Shown: positions 1-8,972, counted from the first letter of the stretch. The stretch is 64,000 bases of DNA from Bradyrhizobium sp. AT1 (GCF_001590795.1 NZ_JXDL01000001.1:6924999-6988998), one strand, 5' to 3'. The notes: generated by a model not told the origin, from the letters alone. A program made the numbers and translations.

Positions 1-690
1 GGCGGACGGAAATCCGCCGGTCAGCCCCTGCTTTTGACCGACTGCAGCGTAGTGCGAATAGCCGTCGCTATATTCGCCAAGCGCCAATCTGACACGGGCA
101 ACCGGGTTTCTGGACAGATAGTTCGCTTCGTTCCAGCCATCGGGGAGGAAGCCGCCCATCCGCTTTTCCGCACGTCCGGCTGCCAGATAGTGGTGATAGC
201 CGCTCAGAAAAGAACCTTGCGAGACCTGATATTCAACGTCGCGGTTGACTTGAAGATATCTCGTCTCGCTCCAAGCCTTCGGCGTGAAACCACCCTCGCG
301 ACGTTCCTGTTTGCCGGCGGCGAGGTAGTGGTGATAGCCGCTGACGAAGGTGCCGCGGGTGACTTCGTTTTTCACGTCGGGATTGATGCGCAGATAGAGC
401 TCCTCGTTCCAGTCGCGCGGTGGCGTGCCGTCCTGCCGGCCTTCGGCGCGCCCGGCGGCAAGATAGTGGTGATAGCCGCTGACAAAGGTGCCTCGCCGAA
501 CTTCGGCGGCGACATCGGGGTAGATTCGAAGATATTGCGTCTCATTCCAGCCGGGCGGTGGCGTTCCGGTCTGCCGGCCTTCGGCGCGCCCGGCGGCAAG
601 ATAGTGATGATAGCCGCTGGCGAACGTGCCACGCCGCACCTCGGCGGCGACATCAGGGTAAAGTCGTAGATAGAGCGCCTCGTTCCAGTC
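1..690 (-). repeat. Five tandem 138-bp (46-residue) coding repeats
   Basis: The tryptophan codon opening each unit lies at 685-687, 547-549, 409-411, 271-273 and 133-135, so the period is exactly 138 bp with no slippage. Units 1 to 4 share the SGYHHYLAAG core; unit 5 has diverged to DGYSHYAAVG. The array continues past the left edge. Confidence 0.9.
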
Positions 691-1416
691 GGTAGGGGGA
701 TTGCCCTCCGCCGTCCCGGCCGGTGGGCATGTCTCGGGTGCGGTCTCTTTGCAGGCAGGATCGGCGGTGACTTCCGTCAGAGGTGCCGGCTGAGCCTCCG
801 ATCGGGCTGCTTCGCTGGGCGCAGATGGCGCCGCAGGCGCGGAAGGCTTCTCGTCGCTATCGGGGCGGCGCTTTGCAGGCTCGGCTGCCAGAAAGTCAGC
901 GAAGGCTCGAACTCCGTCGCCTGAGAATCGACTCTCCAGATAGGCCTGGTCACGCGGAAAGAAGATGTTGAAGCCGAAGAAGTCCAGGCCGATCACGGCT
1001 TGCTTGAGCGGTGCGACTGATTGTGCGTGGAGAAACGCCAGCATGACCTCGTAGCTTGTGGCCGAAGGCAGGCCGAAGTTGAAGACGTTCTTGCCGTTCC
1101 ATCCGGGATGCTGCGGATCGAGCGCGACCTCCGCGCGGGAACTGCCCAATATGATCGCCTCGGGCCTGATCCGTCGCACTTGATACGGCTTCACCGCGGG
1201 AACGTGATTTTCGTATCGCGACCGCACCACATTGATCCCGGGAATGTCGGGAGTCCCGAACACGTAGTAGGGATCGACCAATACGACGAGGGCGGAGAGG
1301 GCGAGCGGTGGCATCGCTACAAACCCAATAAACCCGACAGTGAAGCGTCGAAAACTGGAGCGGGTTGGCGACAGGGGATCGGCAGCTTTGCTGGTGGCAG
1401 AGACGGATGCGCTCAC
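1..1416 (-). CDS. Membrane-anchored protein with 46-residue repeats (partial, runs off left edge)
   Basis: The reading frame is open from a stop at 1429-1431 down to base 1, so its 3' end lies outside the window. From a GTG at 1414-1416 there are 472 codons; an ATG at 1312-1314 is an alternative start but would cut the transmembrane segment. Residues about 25-47 form one hydrophobic segment ending in LVDPYYVFGTP. The following globular part contains the blocks KPYQVRR, AIILGSSRAEV and FNFGLPSATSYEVMLAF, which I associate with a family of uncharacterised, membrane-anchored alphaproteobacterial proteins with SGNH-like spacing. A linker rich in Pro, Ala and Glu follows, then repeats of the form WNE..YLR..PDV..EV..GTF.SGYHHYLAAGRAEGR. 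I do not know the function; similar repeats occur in surface and glycosyltransferase-type proteins. It is divergent from the type I secretion operon. Confidence 0.75.
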   Translation of the reverse strand, partial: MSASVSATSKAADPLSPTRSSFRRFTVGFIGFVAMPPLALSALVVLVDPYYVFGTPDIPGINVVRSRYENHVPAVKPYQVRRIRPEAIILGSSRAEVALDPQHPGWNGKNVFNFGLPSATSYEVMLAFLHAQSVAPLKQAVIGLDFFGFNIFFPRDQAYLESRFSGDGVRAFADFLAAEPAKRRPDSDEKPSAPAAPSAPSEAARSEAQPAPLTEVTADPACKETAPETCPPAGTAEGNPPTDWNEALYLRLYPDVAAEVRRGTFASGYHHYLAAGRAEGRQTGTPPPGWNETQYLRIYPDVAAEVRRGTFVSGYHHYLAAGRAEGRQDGTPPRDWNEELYLRINPDVKNEVTRGTFVSGYHHYLAAGKQERREGGFTPKAWSETRYLQVNRDVEYQVSQGSFLSGYHHYLAAGRAEKRMGGFLPDGWNEANYLSRNPVARVRLALGEYSDGYSHYAAVGQKQGLTGGFPSA

Positions 1417-2075
1417 CTTGGTCGTCGCTCATTTGAGTTGACAGCGGAGGTTGAGTGCAACGTATCGAAGGACTCTGGGAGGGTCAAATGGGCGGGAACC
1501 GCGCGCAGGAGCAAGCCACTGGCCCGTGCTTGCGCCTGACGGGACGGTGCTTTCAGCGCACCGGCTGCGGCAGAAATCCGCTGACAACCCGGGGTTGATG
1601 GCTGCCCAATTGGATTTGTGAGATGCGGATGTGCTTGCCGAGAGGCGGACGCCGGCAAGGCAGGTTCCGGCGGATCATATGCCAGCACCCGATCGGGATT
1701 GCCCGCCGCTCGGCGGTGCGGCGGCGGAGGCTGCCGGCGGCTTTTCCGCCGGCTCGTCGCAGCAGCCGAGCAGTTGATGATTGCGCGTGGTTTGTTGCTG
1801 TTCGAGATCGCGATATCGGAAGTCGCCCCGTGCGATCATCGCTGGCTTCGGCCGCGTCTTCCCCATACCGCTGGACCGATGGTTAACTCGACCTTCGTCG
1901 GGAGTGACGAAGGAGGGCTTGGCTTGCCCGCTGAACAACGTTAGATGTAAGCTATCGTGTAATCCGTGGTTAAGTTGTTGTCTCGATCTGTGCGCGAGTT
2001 GGGGGACCCGGGCAAATCCTGCGTGGTTCCCAGTGGGGATCCCGGCTGTTTCTCGCCGGGTGTGAAGTCTGGGTC
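1417..2075. other. Intergenic region between divergent genes
   Basis: This 659-bp gap separates the leftward repeat protein from the rightward secretion operon and should hold both promoters. The last 130 bases before 2076 are relatively AT-rich. There is a perfect 8-bp stem with a 5-base loop at 1733-1753, without a T-run on either strand. Short open frames here show no recognisable protein and no convincing ribosome-binding site. I cannot place the promoters by eye. Confidence 0.5.
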
Positions 2076-4265
2076 ATGACCATTGCGATTGCGAAAGCGC
2101 CTGACGAGGCCGCGGGTATAACGAGCGGCAATGATCCCGATCTTCCAGCGTCGCTGCTTTCCTTCATTCTGGTTGCGAAATTCCTCGGCGTGCCGGCCGA
2201 CGCCGGCCAGATCGCGCATGACCACGGCGCGCCGGGCGAGCACTATCAGCTCGAAGATCTCGCCCGGATCGCCAAGAGGTCGAAGATCGTCGCCAAGGTG
2301 AAGCCCGCGGCACTCGACGCGCTGCACAAGGTCCCGTTGCCCGCGCTCGCCGAGTTGGCGGACGGTGAGGCCATCGTTCTGCTCAAGGTCGACCAGCAGG
2401 AGGCCGGATCGCGCTTCCTGATCCAGCGCGGCAATGGCGGACGTCCCGAAGTGTGGACGGCGGACGATTTCTCCGGCCGTTATGCCGGCCGGCTGCTGCT
2501 CATGACGACGCGCGAACTGATGGCGGGAGCGACGCGGCCCTTCGACATCAGCTGGTTCATTCCCGCGCTGGTGAAATACCGCGGGCCGCTGCGCGACGTG
2601 CTGATCGGATCCTTCTTCCTGCAATTGATGGGACTGATCTCGCCCATCTTCTTCCAGCTCGTCATCGACAAGGTGCTGGTCCACCAGTCGCTGACGACGC
2701 TCGACGTGCTGGCGGTCGGGCTCTCGGCGGTGCTGATCTTCGAGACCGGATTGTCGGCGCTGCGCAACTGGCTGTTCGCTCACACCACCAATCGGGTCGA
2801 CAGCGAGCTTTCGGCGCAGCTGTTCCGGCACCTGCTCAACCTACCGCTGTCGTACTTCGAGGCCCGCCGCGTCGGCGACAGTGTTGCCCGCGTGCGCGAG
2901 CTCGACCGTATCAGGGAGTTCCTGACATCGAATGCCGTCACCGTGGTGATCGACCTGTTCTTCACCATCGTCTTCTTCGCGGTGATGTACGCCTATAGCC
3001 CGCTGCTGACCCTGATCGTCACGCTGTCGATTCCGCTCTATGTCGCGATCTCGGTGATCGTGACGCCGCCGCTGCGCGCCCGTCTCGACGAAAAATTCAA
3101 GCGGGGCGCTGAGAACCAGTCCTTCCTGGTCGAAAGCGTCACCGGCATCGGCACGCTGAAGGCGATGGCAGTCGAGCCGCAGATGCGGGCGAAATGGGAG
3201 AAGCAGTTCGCGGGCTACACCAGCACCGGCTTCCAGGTCGCAACGCTCGCGAACTGGGGCAGCCATCTGATCCAGCTGGTGTCCAAGCTGACCACGGTCG
3301 CGATCCTGTTCTTCGGCGCCAAGGCGGTGATCGCCGGCGACCTCTCGGTCGGATCGCTCGTCGCCTTCAACATGCTCTCCGGGCGCGTTGCGCAACCGAT
3401 CCTGCGCCTCTCCCAGCTCTGGCAGGATTTTCAGCAGGTGCGCATCTCGGTCGACCGGCTCGGCGACGTCCTGAACGCGCCGGCCGAGCCCGATCACAAT
3501 CCGAACCGGGCGAGCCTTCCTCCGATCAAGGGCGCGGTGAGTTTCGACCGGGTTCGTTTCCGCTATCGCCCCGATGCGCCGGAGGCTCTGCGCGGCGTCT
3601 CGCTCGCGATTCAGCCGGGCGAGATGATCGGCATCGTCGGTCCCTCCGGCTCGGGCAAGTCGACGCTGACCAAGCTCGTGCAGCGGCTCTACGTTCCCGA
3701 GCAGGGCAGGGTGCTGGTCGACGGCGTCGATCTCGCGCTGGTCGATCCGGCCTGGCTGCGCCGGCAGATCGGCGTCGTGCTGCAGGAGAACATCCTGTTC
3801 AACCGCTCGGTGCGCGAGAACATCGCGCTGGCCGACACCACGATGCCGATGGAACGGGTCATCGCCGCCGCGCAGCTCGCCGGCGCGCACGAGTTCATTC
3901 TCAGCCTTTCGCACGGCTACGACACGGTGATCGACGAGCGCGGCGGCAACCTCTCGGGCGGACAGCGCCAGCGCATGGCGATCGCGCGGGCGCTGATCGG
4001 CAATCCGCGCATCCTGATCCTCGACGAGGCGACCAGCGCGCTTGACGCCGAAAGCGAGGAGATCATCCAGCACAATCTCGCCGGCATCGCGCGCGGTCGC
4101 ACCGTCATCATCATCGCGCATCGCCTCTCCGCCGTGCGGCAATGCGACCGGATCGTCACGGTCGAAGCCGGCGAGATCACCGAGACCGGCGATCACCAGA
4201 CGCTGCTGCGCTCGGGTGGCCGCTATGCCCAGCTCTACACCAAGCAGATGGGGCGCAGCACGTGA
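2076..4265 (+). CDS. Type I secretion ABC transporter, HlyB type
   Basis: A 729-aa inner-membrane ABC exporter with fused membrane and ATPase parts, expected to drive ATP-dependent export of an RTX protein. Residues about 25-140 look like the degenerate C39-peptidase-like domain of HlyB-type exporters, which binds substrate without cleaving it; I see no catalytic Cys near the start. Residues about 165-450 carry the membrane segments. The ATPase has Walker A GPSGSGKST near residue 521, the signature LSGGQRQR near 625, Walker B ILILDEATSALD near 646 and the H-loop histidine near 679. Its stop overlaps the GTG start of the adaptor gene by 4 bp. The giant RTX gene downstream in the same direction is the obvious substrate. 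The Shine-Dalgarno signal before the ATG is weak. Confidence 0.95.
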   Translation: MTIAIAKAPDEAAGITSGNDPDLPASLLSFILVAKFLGVPADAGQIAHDHGAPGEHYQLEDLARIAKRSKIVAKVKPAALDALHKVPLPALAELADGEAIVLLKVDQQEAGSRFLIQRGNGGRPEVWTADDFSGRYAGRLLLMTTRELMAGATRPFDISWFIPALVKYRGPLRDVLIGSFFLQLMGLISPIFFQLVIDKVLVHQSLTTLDVLAVGLSAVLIFETGLSALRNWLFAHTTNRVDSELSAQLFRHLLNLPLSYFEARRVGDSVARVRELDRIREFLTSNAVTVVIDLFFTIVFFAVMYAYSPLLTLIVTLSIPLYVAISVIVTPPLRARLDEKFKRGAENQSFLVESVTGIGTLKAMAVEPQMRAKWEKQFAGYTSTGFQVATLANWGSHLIQLVSKLTTVAILFFGAKAVIAGDLSVGSLVAFNMLSGRVAQPILRLSQLWQDFQQVRISVDRLGDVLNAPAEPDHNPNRASLPPIKGAVSFDRVRFRYRPDAPEALRGVSLAIQPGEMIGIVGPSGSGKSTLTKLVQRLYVPEQGRVLVDGVDLALVDPAWLRRQIGVVLQENILFNRSVRENIALADTTMPMERVIAAAQLAGAHEFILSLSHGYDTVIDERGGNLSGGQRQRMAIARALIGNPRILILDEATSALDAESEEIIQHNLAGIARGRTVIIIAHRLSAVRQCDRIVTVEAGEITETGDHQTLLRSGGRYAQLYTKQMGRST

Positions 4266-5725
4266 CCGCCTGGGTCGCCGAGCGGTTTCCGACACTGGCC
4301 AAGCACTGGGCCGTGCTGCGGGCGAGCTGGAGCATGCAGAACGAGGCCGACCGCAACCGGCGGCCGCGCTCCGATCACGAATTTCTCCCGGCCGCGCTCG
4401 AGATCATGGAGAAGCCGCCGAGCCCGGGCCTGCGCATGCTGCTGCTGATGACCTGCGGCTTCTTCACGGCCGCTCTGGTTTGGTCCGTCATCGGTACGGT
4501 CGATGTCGTCGCGGTGGCGAGCGGGAAAATCATTCCGTCGAGCAAGGTCAAGACCATCCAGCCGATGGAGATCGGCTCGGTGCGCGCCATCCATGTCGCC
4601 AACGGTCAGCATGTCGAGGAGGGGCAGCTGCTGGTCGAGCTCGATCCGACGCTCGCGACCGCCGACGAGGCGCAGGCGCGGCAGAACCTGCAGGCCTCAA
4701 AGCTGATCCAGGCCCGCAACGCGGCGCTGCTCGCCTATCTCGACGGACGGTCCACCGGCTTCGTCGCGCCCGACGACACGCCAGCCGCCAGCGCCGCGGT
4801 GGAGGAGCAATTCGTCCGCGCCAGCATCGCCGAATACGAGGCGCAGGTCGCAAGCCTGCAGCAGCAGATCGCGCAGCGCGCGGCCGAGCTGACCTCCGCC
4901 GAGGTCGAGATCAACAAGCTACGCCTCACCCTGCCGCTCGTCGACCAATCGCTCGAGGCGCGCCGGCAGCTCACCGAGCAGGGCAATTTCGCGCGGTTGC
5001 GGCTGCTGGAATACGAGCAGCAGCGCATCGAGCATGTCCAGAACGTCGACGTGCAGCTCGCCAACGTGACGCGGGCGCGCGCGGCGATGACGGCGCTCGA
5101 AGCCGAGATCCGCAAGCTGCGCGAGACCTTCGGCAAGACCGCCGTGACCGAGATGGTCCAGGCCCGCGACAAGGCGCAGCTCGCGGCCGAAGATCTGCGC
5201 AAGACCACGCGGCGGCGCGAGTTCCTGGCCTTGCGCGCACCCGTCGCCGGAACGGTGCAGCAGCTCGTGGTCGCGACGATCGGCGGGGTGGTGCAGCCGG
5301 CCCAGCCTCTGATGACGGTGGTCCCCGACGGCGCCGAGATCGAGGTCGAAGCCCAGGTCCTCAACAAGGACATCGGCTTCGTCCGCGAGGGCCAGCCGGT
5401 CCGGGTCAAGCTGGAGGCGTTTCCCTTCACTGACTACGGCCTGGTGCCGGGCATCGTCGAGAGCATCAGCCGCGATGCGATCGACCTGTCGCAATCGGGC
5501 GGCCAGCCGCAGCGCGACGACAAGGGAAGGCCGGTCCAGCCCGGCCTCGTCTACGCCGCGCGCATCCGCCTGTTGCAGACCAGCATCCGCATCCGCGATC
5601 GCCAGCAGGCGCTGGGCCCCGGCCTCTCCGTGCAGGCCGAGATCAAGACCGGCGAGCGACGGATCATCCAATATCTGTTGTCGCCGATCACGCAGTCGCT
5701 CGACGAGGCGGGCCGGGAACGGTGA
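4262..5725 (+). CDS. Type I secretion periplasmic adaptor, HlyD family
   Basis: A 487-aa membrane fusion protein linking the ABC exporter to an outer-membrane channel. I chose GTG 4262, which overlaps the exporter stop as GTGA; the frame stays open further upstream but that would lie inside the exporter gene. After a cytoplasmic stretch of about 58 residues there is one membrane segment (LLLMTCGFFTAALVW), then a lipoyl half-motif around VRAIHVANGQHVEEGQLLVELDPT, a long coiled coil rich in Gln, Glu, Ala and Arg (about residues 135-315), and the conserved C-terminal barrel with the family ending GLSVQAEIKTGERRIIQYLLSP. The outer-membrane partner is not in the window. Confidence 0.95.
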   Translation: MTAWVAERFPTLAKHWAVLRASWSMQNEADRNRRPRSDHEFLPAALEIMEKPPSPGLRMLLLMTCGFFTAALVWSVIGTVDVVAVASGKIIPSSKVKTIQPMEIGSVRAIHVANGQHVEEGQLLVELDPTLATADEAQARQNLQASKLIQARNAALLAYLDGRSTGFVAPDDTPAASAAVEEQFVRASIAEYEAQVASLQQQIAQRAAELTSAEVEINKLRLTLPLVDQSLEARRQLTEQGNFARLRLLEYEQQRIEHVQNVDVQLANVTRARAAMTALEAEIRKLRETFGKTAVTEMVQARDKAQLAAEDLRKTTRRREFLALRAPVAGTVQQLVVATIGGVVQPAQPLMTVVPDGAEIEVEAQVLNKDIGFVREGQPVRVKLEAFPFTDYGLVPGIVESISRDAIDLSQSGGQPQRDDKGRPVQPGLVYAARIRLLQTSIRIRDRQQALGPGLSVQAEIKTGERRIIQYLLSPITQSLDEAGRER

Positions 5726-5785
5726 GGCGGCGATAGCTCGAACTCGCGATCTTCAGGCGGAAGGCGTTGAGCGCGGACGTACGAG

Positions 5786-5908
5786 ATGACCGAGACATAC
5801 AAGCCATGGACTGATGCGAACGGCCGGTATTTCGACTGGCTCGAGGAGCTTTGGGCCCTGGAGCCGAACGAAAGCCCCGAAGCGAGCACACGCAAGAGTC
5901 CCTCATGA
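5786..5908 (+). CDS. Possible small ORF, 40 aa, Trp-rich
   Basis: An ATG at 5786 opens a 40-codon frame that begins MTETYKPWTDANGRYFDWL and is rich in Trp, Glu and Pro. Its TGA (5906-5908) overlaps the ATG at 5905 of the next gene as ATGA, the usual sign of coupled translation. I recognise no family. Support is limited to the coupling and to a plausible amino-acid composition; the upstream ribosome-binding site is weak. Confidence 0.4.
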   Translation: MTETYKPWTDANGRYFDWLEELWALEPNESPEASTRKSPS

Positions 5909-6288
5909 TGCCGGTGTCGGAGCTGCGGCTGCCGACGCTCAGCTTTCTCGTCGATTGCCTCGAGGCAATCAGAGGCAATCTGGATCTCATGGGCAGGATT
6001 TCCGACCTGGCCCGGCGCTACCCCATGCCCGATCAATTGCCGGAGCAAGAATCGCGCGAGCTCGCTCATCTGGTTCGGATGTTCATCACCTGGTTCGAGC
6101 TCAAGAGAGAATCGGGGCAGGGCAGAACCACCTCGCCGCCGATGAACACGACAGCTTCAGGGTTCCTCTATGGAATTCTCTACGATCAGGAACGGGAAAG
6201 CCTGCGGTGCTCGGACGCCGAAGCAATCAGGCAGGAGATTCTTCCGGGTTTTTTCGTCGACCACTTGCGACTTGATCAGGAATCGTGA
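5905..6288 (+). CDS. Hypothetical protein, 127 aa, at head of the immunity array
   Basis: I chose the ATG at 5905 because it overlaps the stop of the 40-codon ORF; the same frame is open from 5851. The protein is a soluble mixed-composition polypeptide with a leucine-rich N-terminal half (LRLPTLSFLVDCLEAIRGN) and no signal peptide or membrane segment. I do not recognise a family. Its last codons run into a remnant of the hlyC 3' end that begins at about 6282, so its C terminus may have been reshaped by a recombination junction. Its position suggests, without proving, an immunity or accessory role. Confidence 0.55.
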   Translation: MMPVSELRLPTLSFLVDCLEAIRGNLDLMGRISDLARRYPMPDQLPEQESRELAHLVRMFITWFELKRESGQGRTTSPPMNTTASGFLYGILYDQERESLRCSDAEAIRQEILPGFFVDHLRLDQES

Positions 6289-6377
6289 GCCGGCTGGTCG
6301 AAGCGGCGGTGGTGGAGATGATGAAGGGAAAGCGGGGAGCTGATAGCAGCTCGGCGGGCGCAGGGCCTCGCAGCTGA
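6282..6377 (+). pseudogene. Remnant of hlyC 3' end (copy 1, most decayed)
   Basis: Read from ATC 6282 this gives IVSRLVEAAVVEMMKGKRG and then a TGA at 6375-6377. It aligns with the C terminus of the intact acyltransferase, IVSQLVDPAVLEKMKVRPV, at about 11974-12033. No start or body of the gene is present. It lies 16 bp upstream of the first Imm11-type gene. Confidence 0.65.
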
Positions 6378-6393
6378 AATTCTGGGAGACGAT

Positions 6394-7071
6394 ATGGTTG
6401 ATCAGGTCTGGATCAGCGAAGTGCTGAGCAATGGCGATCTCGGCAACAAGCTCGGTATTCGCCAGAAGTGGTACGGTGAACCGTGGGAGGCCCCCTACGT
6501 GCGTCATATCGTTCCCAAAAAGAGCGATTATGTACGTGCGGCGATCCTCCGGCACTTCGCCGGCTATACGTTGAAGCGCGAGGAGCTGCCGGAAGCCTCG
6601 GCTGTTTATAGCATGTCGGATTTCAAACGTGCGAAAGACGTATTTTTCGTCGGCGGGTTTCTTGCCGTGAAAGGTCCCGTTGCCGATGTGCTGGCGAAAT
6701 TCGATCTCGGGGCGGGCGGGCTGGTTCCTTATATGATCTACGACGCGGACGAGAAGACACCGCTGCCGGGACCTTTCTACCTGGTCAACTTCGGATCCTT
6801 TAAGGACTGCTTCCTGCCCGAGTTGAGCGCCAACATCGAGAAGATAGGTACTCATCACCAGACAGGCCAGACTCACTGGTCGCTTTGCTACCTCGAGGAC
6901 GGCGACATCGCGGTTTCGCCGGCGGCGCTGGTCGGAGCTGATATCTGGATGTGTCCTGGTGTCGAAGGCCGCATCTTCATGCGCGACGGCGTCGTTGAGG
7001 CGCTCAGGACGTCCCTCAGCGAGGCTGATCGGTCGGAATTTAGGTTGCACCGTTGCAAGGTTATTGGATGA
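6394..7071 (+). CDS. Imm11/DUF1629-type immunity protein (copy 1)
   Basis: A 225-aa soluble protein. It opens with the VDQVWIS block and has the shared core KDVFFVGGFLAVKGPVADVLAKFDLG, followed by PGPFYLVNFG and a late segment in which the protein reads IAVSPAALVGADIWMCPG. These blocks are shared with the other four proteins of this array. I assign them to Imm11 (formerly DUF1629), a family found in polymorphic-toxin loci and polyimmunity arrays; this is from memory of the family pattern. The function would be to neutralise a toxin of kin bacteria in the cytoplasm. A GGGAGA ribosome-binding site lies about 6 bases before the ATG. No matching toxin gene is adjacent, so it is probably an orphan immunity gene. 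Confidence 0.75.
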   Translation: MVDQVWISEVLSNGDLGNKLGIRQKWYGEPWEAPYVRHIVPKKSDYVRAAILRHFAGYTLKREELPEASAVYSMSDFKRAKDVFFVGGFLAVKGPVADVLAKFDLGAGGLVPYMIYDADEKTPLPGPFYLVNFGSFKDCFLPELSANIEKIGTHHQTGQTHWSLCYLEDGDIAVSPAALVGADIWMCPGVEGRIFMRDGVVEALRTSLSEADRSEFRLHRCKVIG

Positions 7072-7205
7072 CGAGGACAGTCATGGCGAATGGCGATATC
7101 AAATTGTGTGACGGAACGCTGAGCGTCATAGCTGAAGCTGACTTTCGGCCGAGCTGGCACCCGGACGTCGACCATCCGTCGCGACACGCAGGGAGAAAGA
7201 TATGA
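7068..7205 (+). other. Spacer shared by two Imm11 genes; contains a 45-codon ORF coupled at both ends
   Basis: An ORF from ATG 7068 to TGA 7203-7205 overlaps the previous stop and the next start as ATGA on both sides. The second half (from about 7130) matches the DNA upstream of the Imm11 gene at 10045, including GCGTCATAGCTGAA and CACCCGGACGTC-like text. In that second copy the frame is broken by small indels, so I read this as conserved spacer DNA rather than a confirmed gene. Confidence 0.4.
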
Positions 7206-7825
7206 CCGATCACGTATGGGTCAGCAATGCGATGCAAGCGTCCATGCTCATTCTATACGTCTACACGGATATCTTCCAGAACGATCGAGCGCGCGCTATC
7301 GAAGGAGAAAGGCGCAATGTGCGTGGCGAATCCGTTCCCGCGGACATGTGCCCCAAGCGCATATGGCTTGAACCAGACGAGGATCGGCCCATCCCCGATA
7401 TGTTTTTTGCGGAGGGGCAACCCGTCGTCTCCGCTCGCGTGGCAGAAATCCTGAGCCGGTTCGATCTCGGCAATGGAGCGCTCCACTCCGTTGCTGAAGG
7501 GCTATTCCAAAGCGACAATGCGACGCCGATGGCGGGAGCCTATTTCTCCTGGATCTTCGGAAACGCGAAGAGAGCATTTCTGGAAACCCACTCTCCGACC
7601 GCGGAGCCGCTCAGCCCAGGCAGGCGGGACCGGTGCATATTTCCGTTCGCGATGTCCGACGGCGCGTTCGCTGTGTCTCGCGATGCGCTGGGTGGGCCTG
7701 ACGTCTGGGTCGACCCTCTGCTGCTGAAATCGATCTTCGTGAGCGGAGCGCTCGGTGATGCATTGGAGGCCGCGGGCCTTCGCAAAGCGCTTCGCCTGTT
7801 CAAATGTCGGGTCATCCAAGGCTGA
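7202..7825 (+). CDS. Imm11/DUF1629-type immunity protein (copy 2)
   Basis: A 207-aa soluble protein beginning MTDHVWVSNAMQ, with the family core DMFFAEGQPVVSARVAEILSRFDLG, then GAYFSWIFG, SDGAFAVSRDALGGPDVW and a C-terminal LFKCRVIQG. It is a close paralogue of the protein at 10045-10671: most positions are identical across the whole length, and the similarity continues into the upstream DNA. A GGGAGA ribosome-binding site lies 5 bases before the ATG. No transport signal is seen, so it should act in the cytoplasm against an incoming toxin. Family assignment is by pattern recognition. Confidence 0.78.
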   Translation: MTDHVWVSNAMQASMLILYVYTDIFQNDRARAIEGERRNVRGESVPADMCPKRIWLEPDEDRPIPDMFFAEGQPVVSARVAEILSRFDLGNGALHSVAEGLFQSDNATPMAGAYFSWIFGNAKRAFLETHSPTAEPLSPGRRDRCIFPFAMSDGAFAVSRDALGGPDVWVDPLLLKSIFVSGALGDALEAAGLRKALRLFKCRVIQG

Positions 7826-7880
7826 GAAGCGAACCTGCTAGCCAAAGGCCTAAGCGAGTTCTTCAGGAAAGCGAGACGTG

Positions 7881-7940
7881 CCGGGGAAGATGAAGGTGCG
7901 GCCGGTGGCAGGGGCGGGGAGCAACAAGCAGGATGCCTGA
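7881..7940 (+). pseudogene. Remnant of hlyC 3' end (copy 2)
   Basis: Translation from 7881 gives PGKMKVRPVAGAGSNKQDA then a TGA, matching the acyltransferase C terminus LEKMKVRPVGEAGK. Only the last 15 or so codons are recognisable. It ends 20 bp before the next immunity-type gene. Confidence 0.7.
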
Positions 7941-7960
7941 GTCCCATGCAAGAAAGGTCG

Positions 7961-8707
7961 ATGGCCAGATTCGACAATGTCGAGAACATCTCGGCCGTTG
8001 GTGACGGGGCGACCAGAGATGGGAGGAATTTGTGGATGGTATGGGGATTGGTTGATCCTAACAGTTTCGGTGAGTTCTTCCCTTACGGCGACTTCGTTGG
8101 CTGGGAAGAGGGGGTCAAGCGACATTTCGACGAGGAAATGTCCGCCGAGCAAAGGGCCGCTTTCGACAACTGGGATGTCAATTACAGGGAGACGGTATCC
8201 CGTAAGTTCACTGAAGACGGTGGAGCTTTGTCTGAATCCCATCAGCGCCCGTCGGAATTTAGATTGGACGAATCGGGCAAATCGCTCGGAGCGCTCCTCC
8301 TGCTTACCAATCGTCTTCTTGCCGTCGACGCGAAGATGCACGAGTTGATTGAGAGCCTGGAGCCAGGTGTGCATCAGTTCTGGCCATTGCGGATTACCCA
8401 AAAGAAGGGTGAGGAATACCCCGTCCCGTATTTCGGCATGATCGTTCGCCACTTCATCGACAGCTTCGTGCCGGGCGAAAGCGTCGGCTATGAGGGATCG
8501 CAGGAATTAAACTTCTTTTCGATCATCCATTCCACAAAGAAGGCTTACGGCGATCTGGCCGTTTCGAAGAGCATGGTTGCCGGTAACCACCTTTGGCGCG
8601 AGCGCAGGCTGAAACGACCCAACATCCTGTTTTCCGATGAGTTACAGGCCGAAATGACCCGTCAAGGCTTACGTATTCCAAAGCATTGTCGGCTGAAGGT
8701 TGTTTGA
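7961..8707 (+). CDS. Divergent Imm11-like protein
   Basis: A 248-aa soluble protein. I prefer the ATG at 7961 because AGAAAGG lies just in front of it; an in-frame ATG at 7946 would add five residues but lacks such a site. The C-terminal half has the same order of blocks as its neighbours: LLLLTNRLLAVDAKMHELIESLEPG in place of the VVS..LRGFDLG core, then a YFGMIV strand, and a final FSDELQAEMTRQGLRIPKHC. It is much more diverged than the others, and the N-terminal half is not alignable by eye. Base composition is low for this genome (30 of 60 G+C at 8041-8100). Probably an orphan immunity gene; the specific partner is unknown. Confidence 0.6.
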   Translation: MARFDNVENISAVGDGATRDGRNLWMVWGLVDPNSFGEFFPYGDFVGWEEGVKRHFDEEMSAEQRAAFDNWDVNYRETVSRKFTEDGGALSESHQRPSEFRLDESGKSLGALLLLTNRLLAVDAKMHELIESLEPGVHQFWPLRITQKKGEEYPVPYFGMIVRHFIDSFVPGESVGYEGSQELNFFSIIHSTKKAYGDLAVSKSMVAGNHLWRERRLKRPNILFSDELQAEMTRQGLRIPKHCRLKVV

Positions 8708-8862
8708 CCATGAGGCTCTAAGGCATGCAGTGGAAAGAATTGTCCCCTTGAGACAAGGACGTATTTCAAGGACGTCTTCGCGCAATATCCTCCCGAAGAT
8801 TCGGTAACAGCGCACTCAACTCGCGCTGACCGCGGCAGCCATGCGTCCACCGTGGTCGCGAT

Positions 8863-8972
8863 TTCAAGCAGGTGGTGAAGGACAAGCCGGTGCGGATCCA
8901 TCCGATCATGAGCCAACTGGTCGATCCGGCGGTGCTGGGGAAGATGAAGGTGCGGCCGGTGGGGAGGCGGAA
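8863..8972 (+). pseudogene. Remnant of hlyC 3' end (copy 3)
   Basis: About 110 bp nearly identical to 11932-12041. The frame reads FKQVVKDKPVRIHPIMSQLV and onward through DPAVLGKMKVRPVG before losing the original reading frame at VGRRKHN. The upstream part of the gene is absent. It lies 96 bp before the next immunity gene. Confidence 0.85.

Noticed and set aside
34..669. Plus-strand open frame of 211 codons with repeats
   Set aside because: It is the complement of the real minus-strand 46-residue repeat array, whose frame runs unbroken from 1416 to the left edge.
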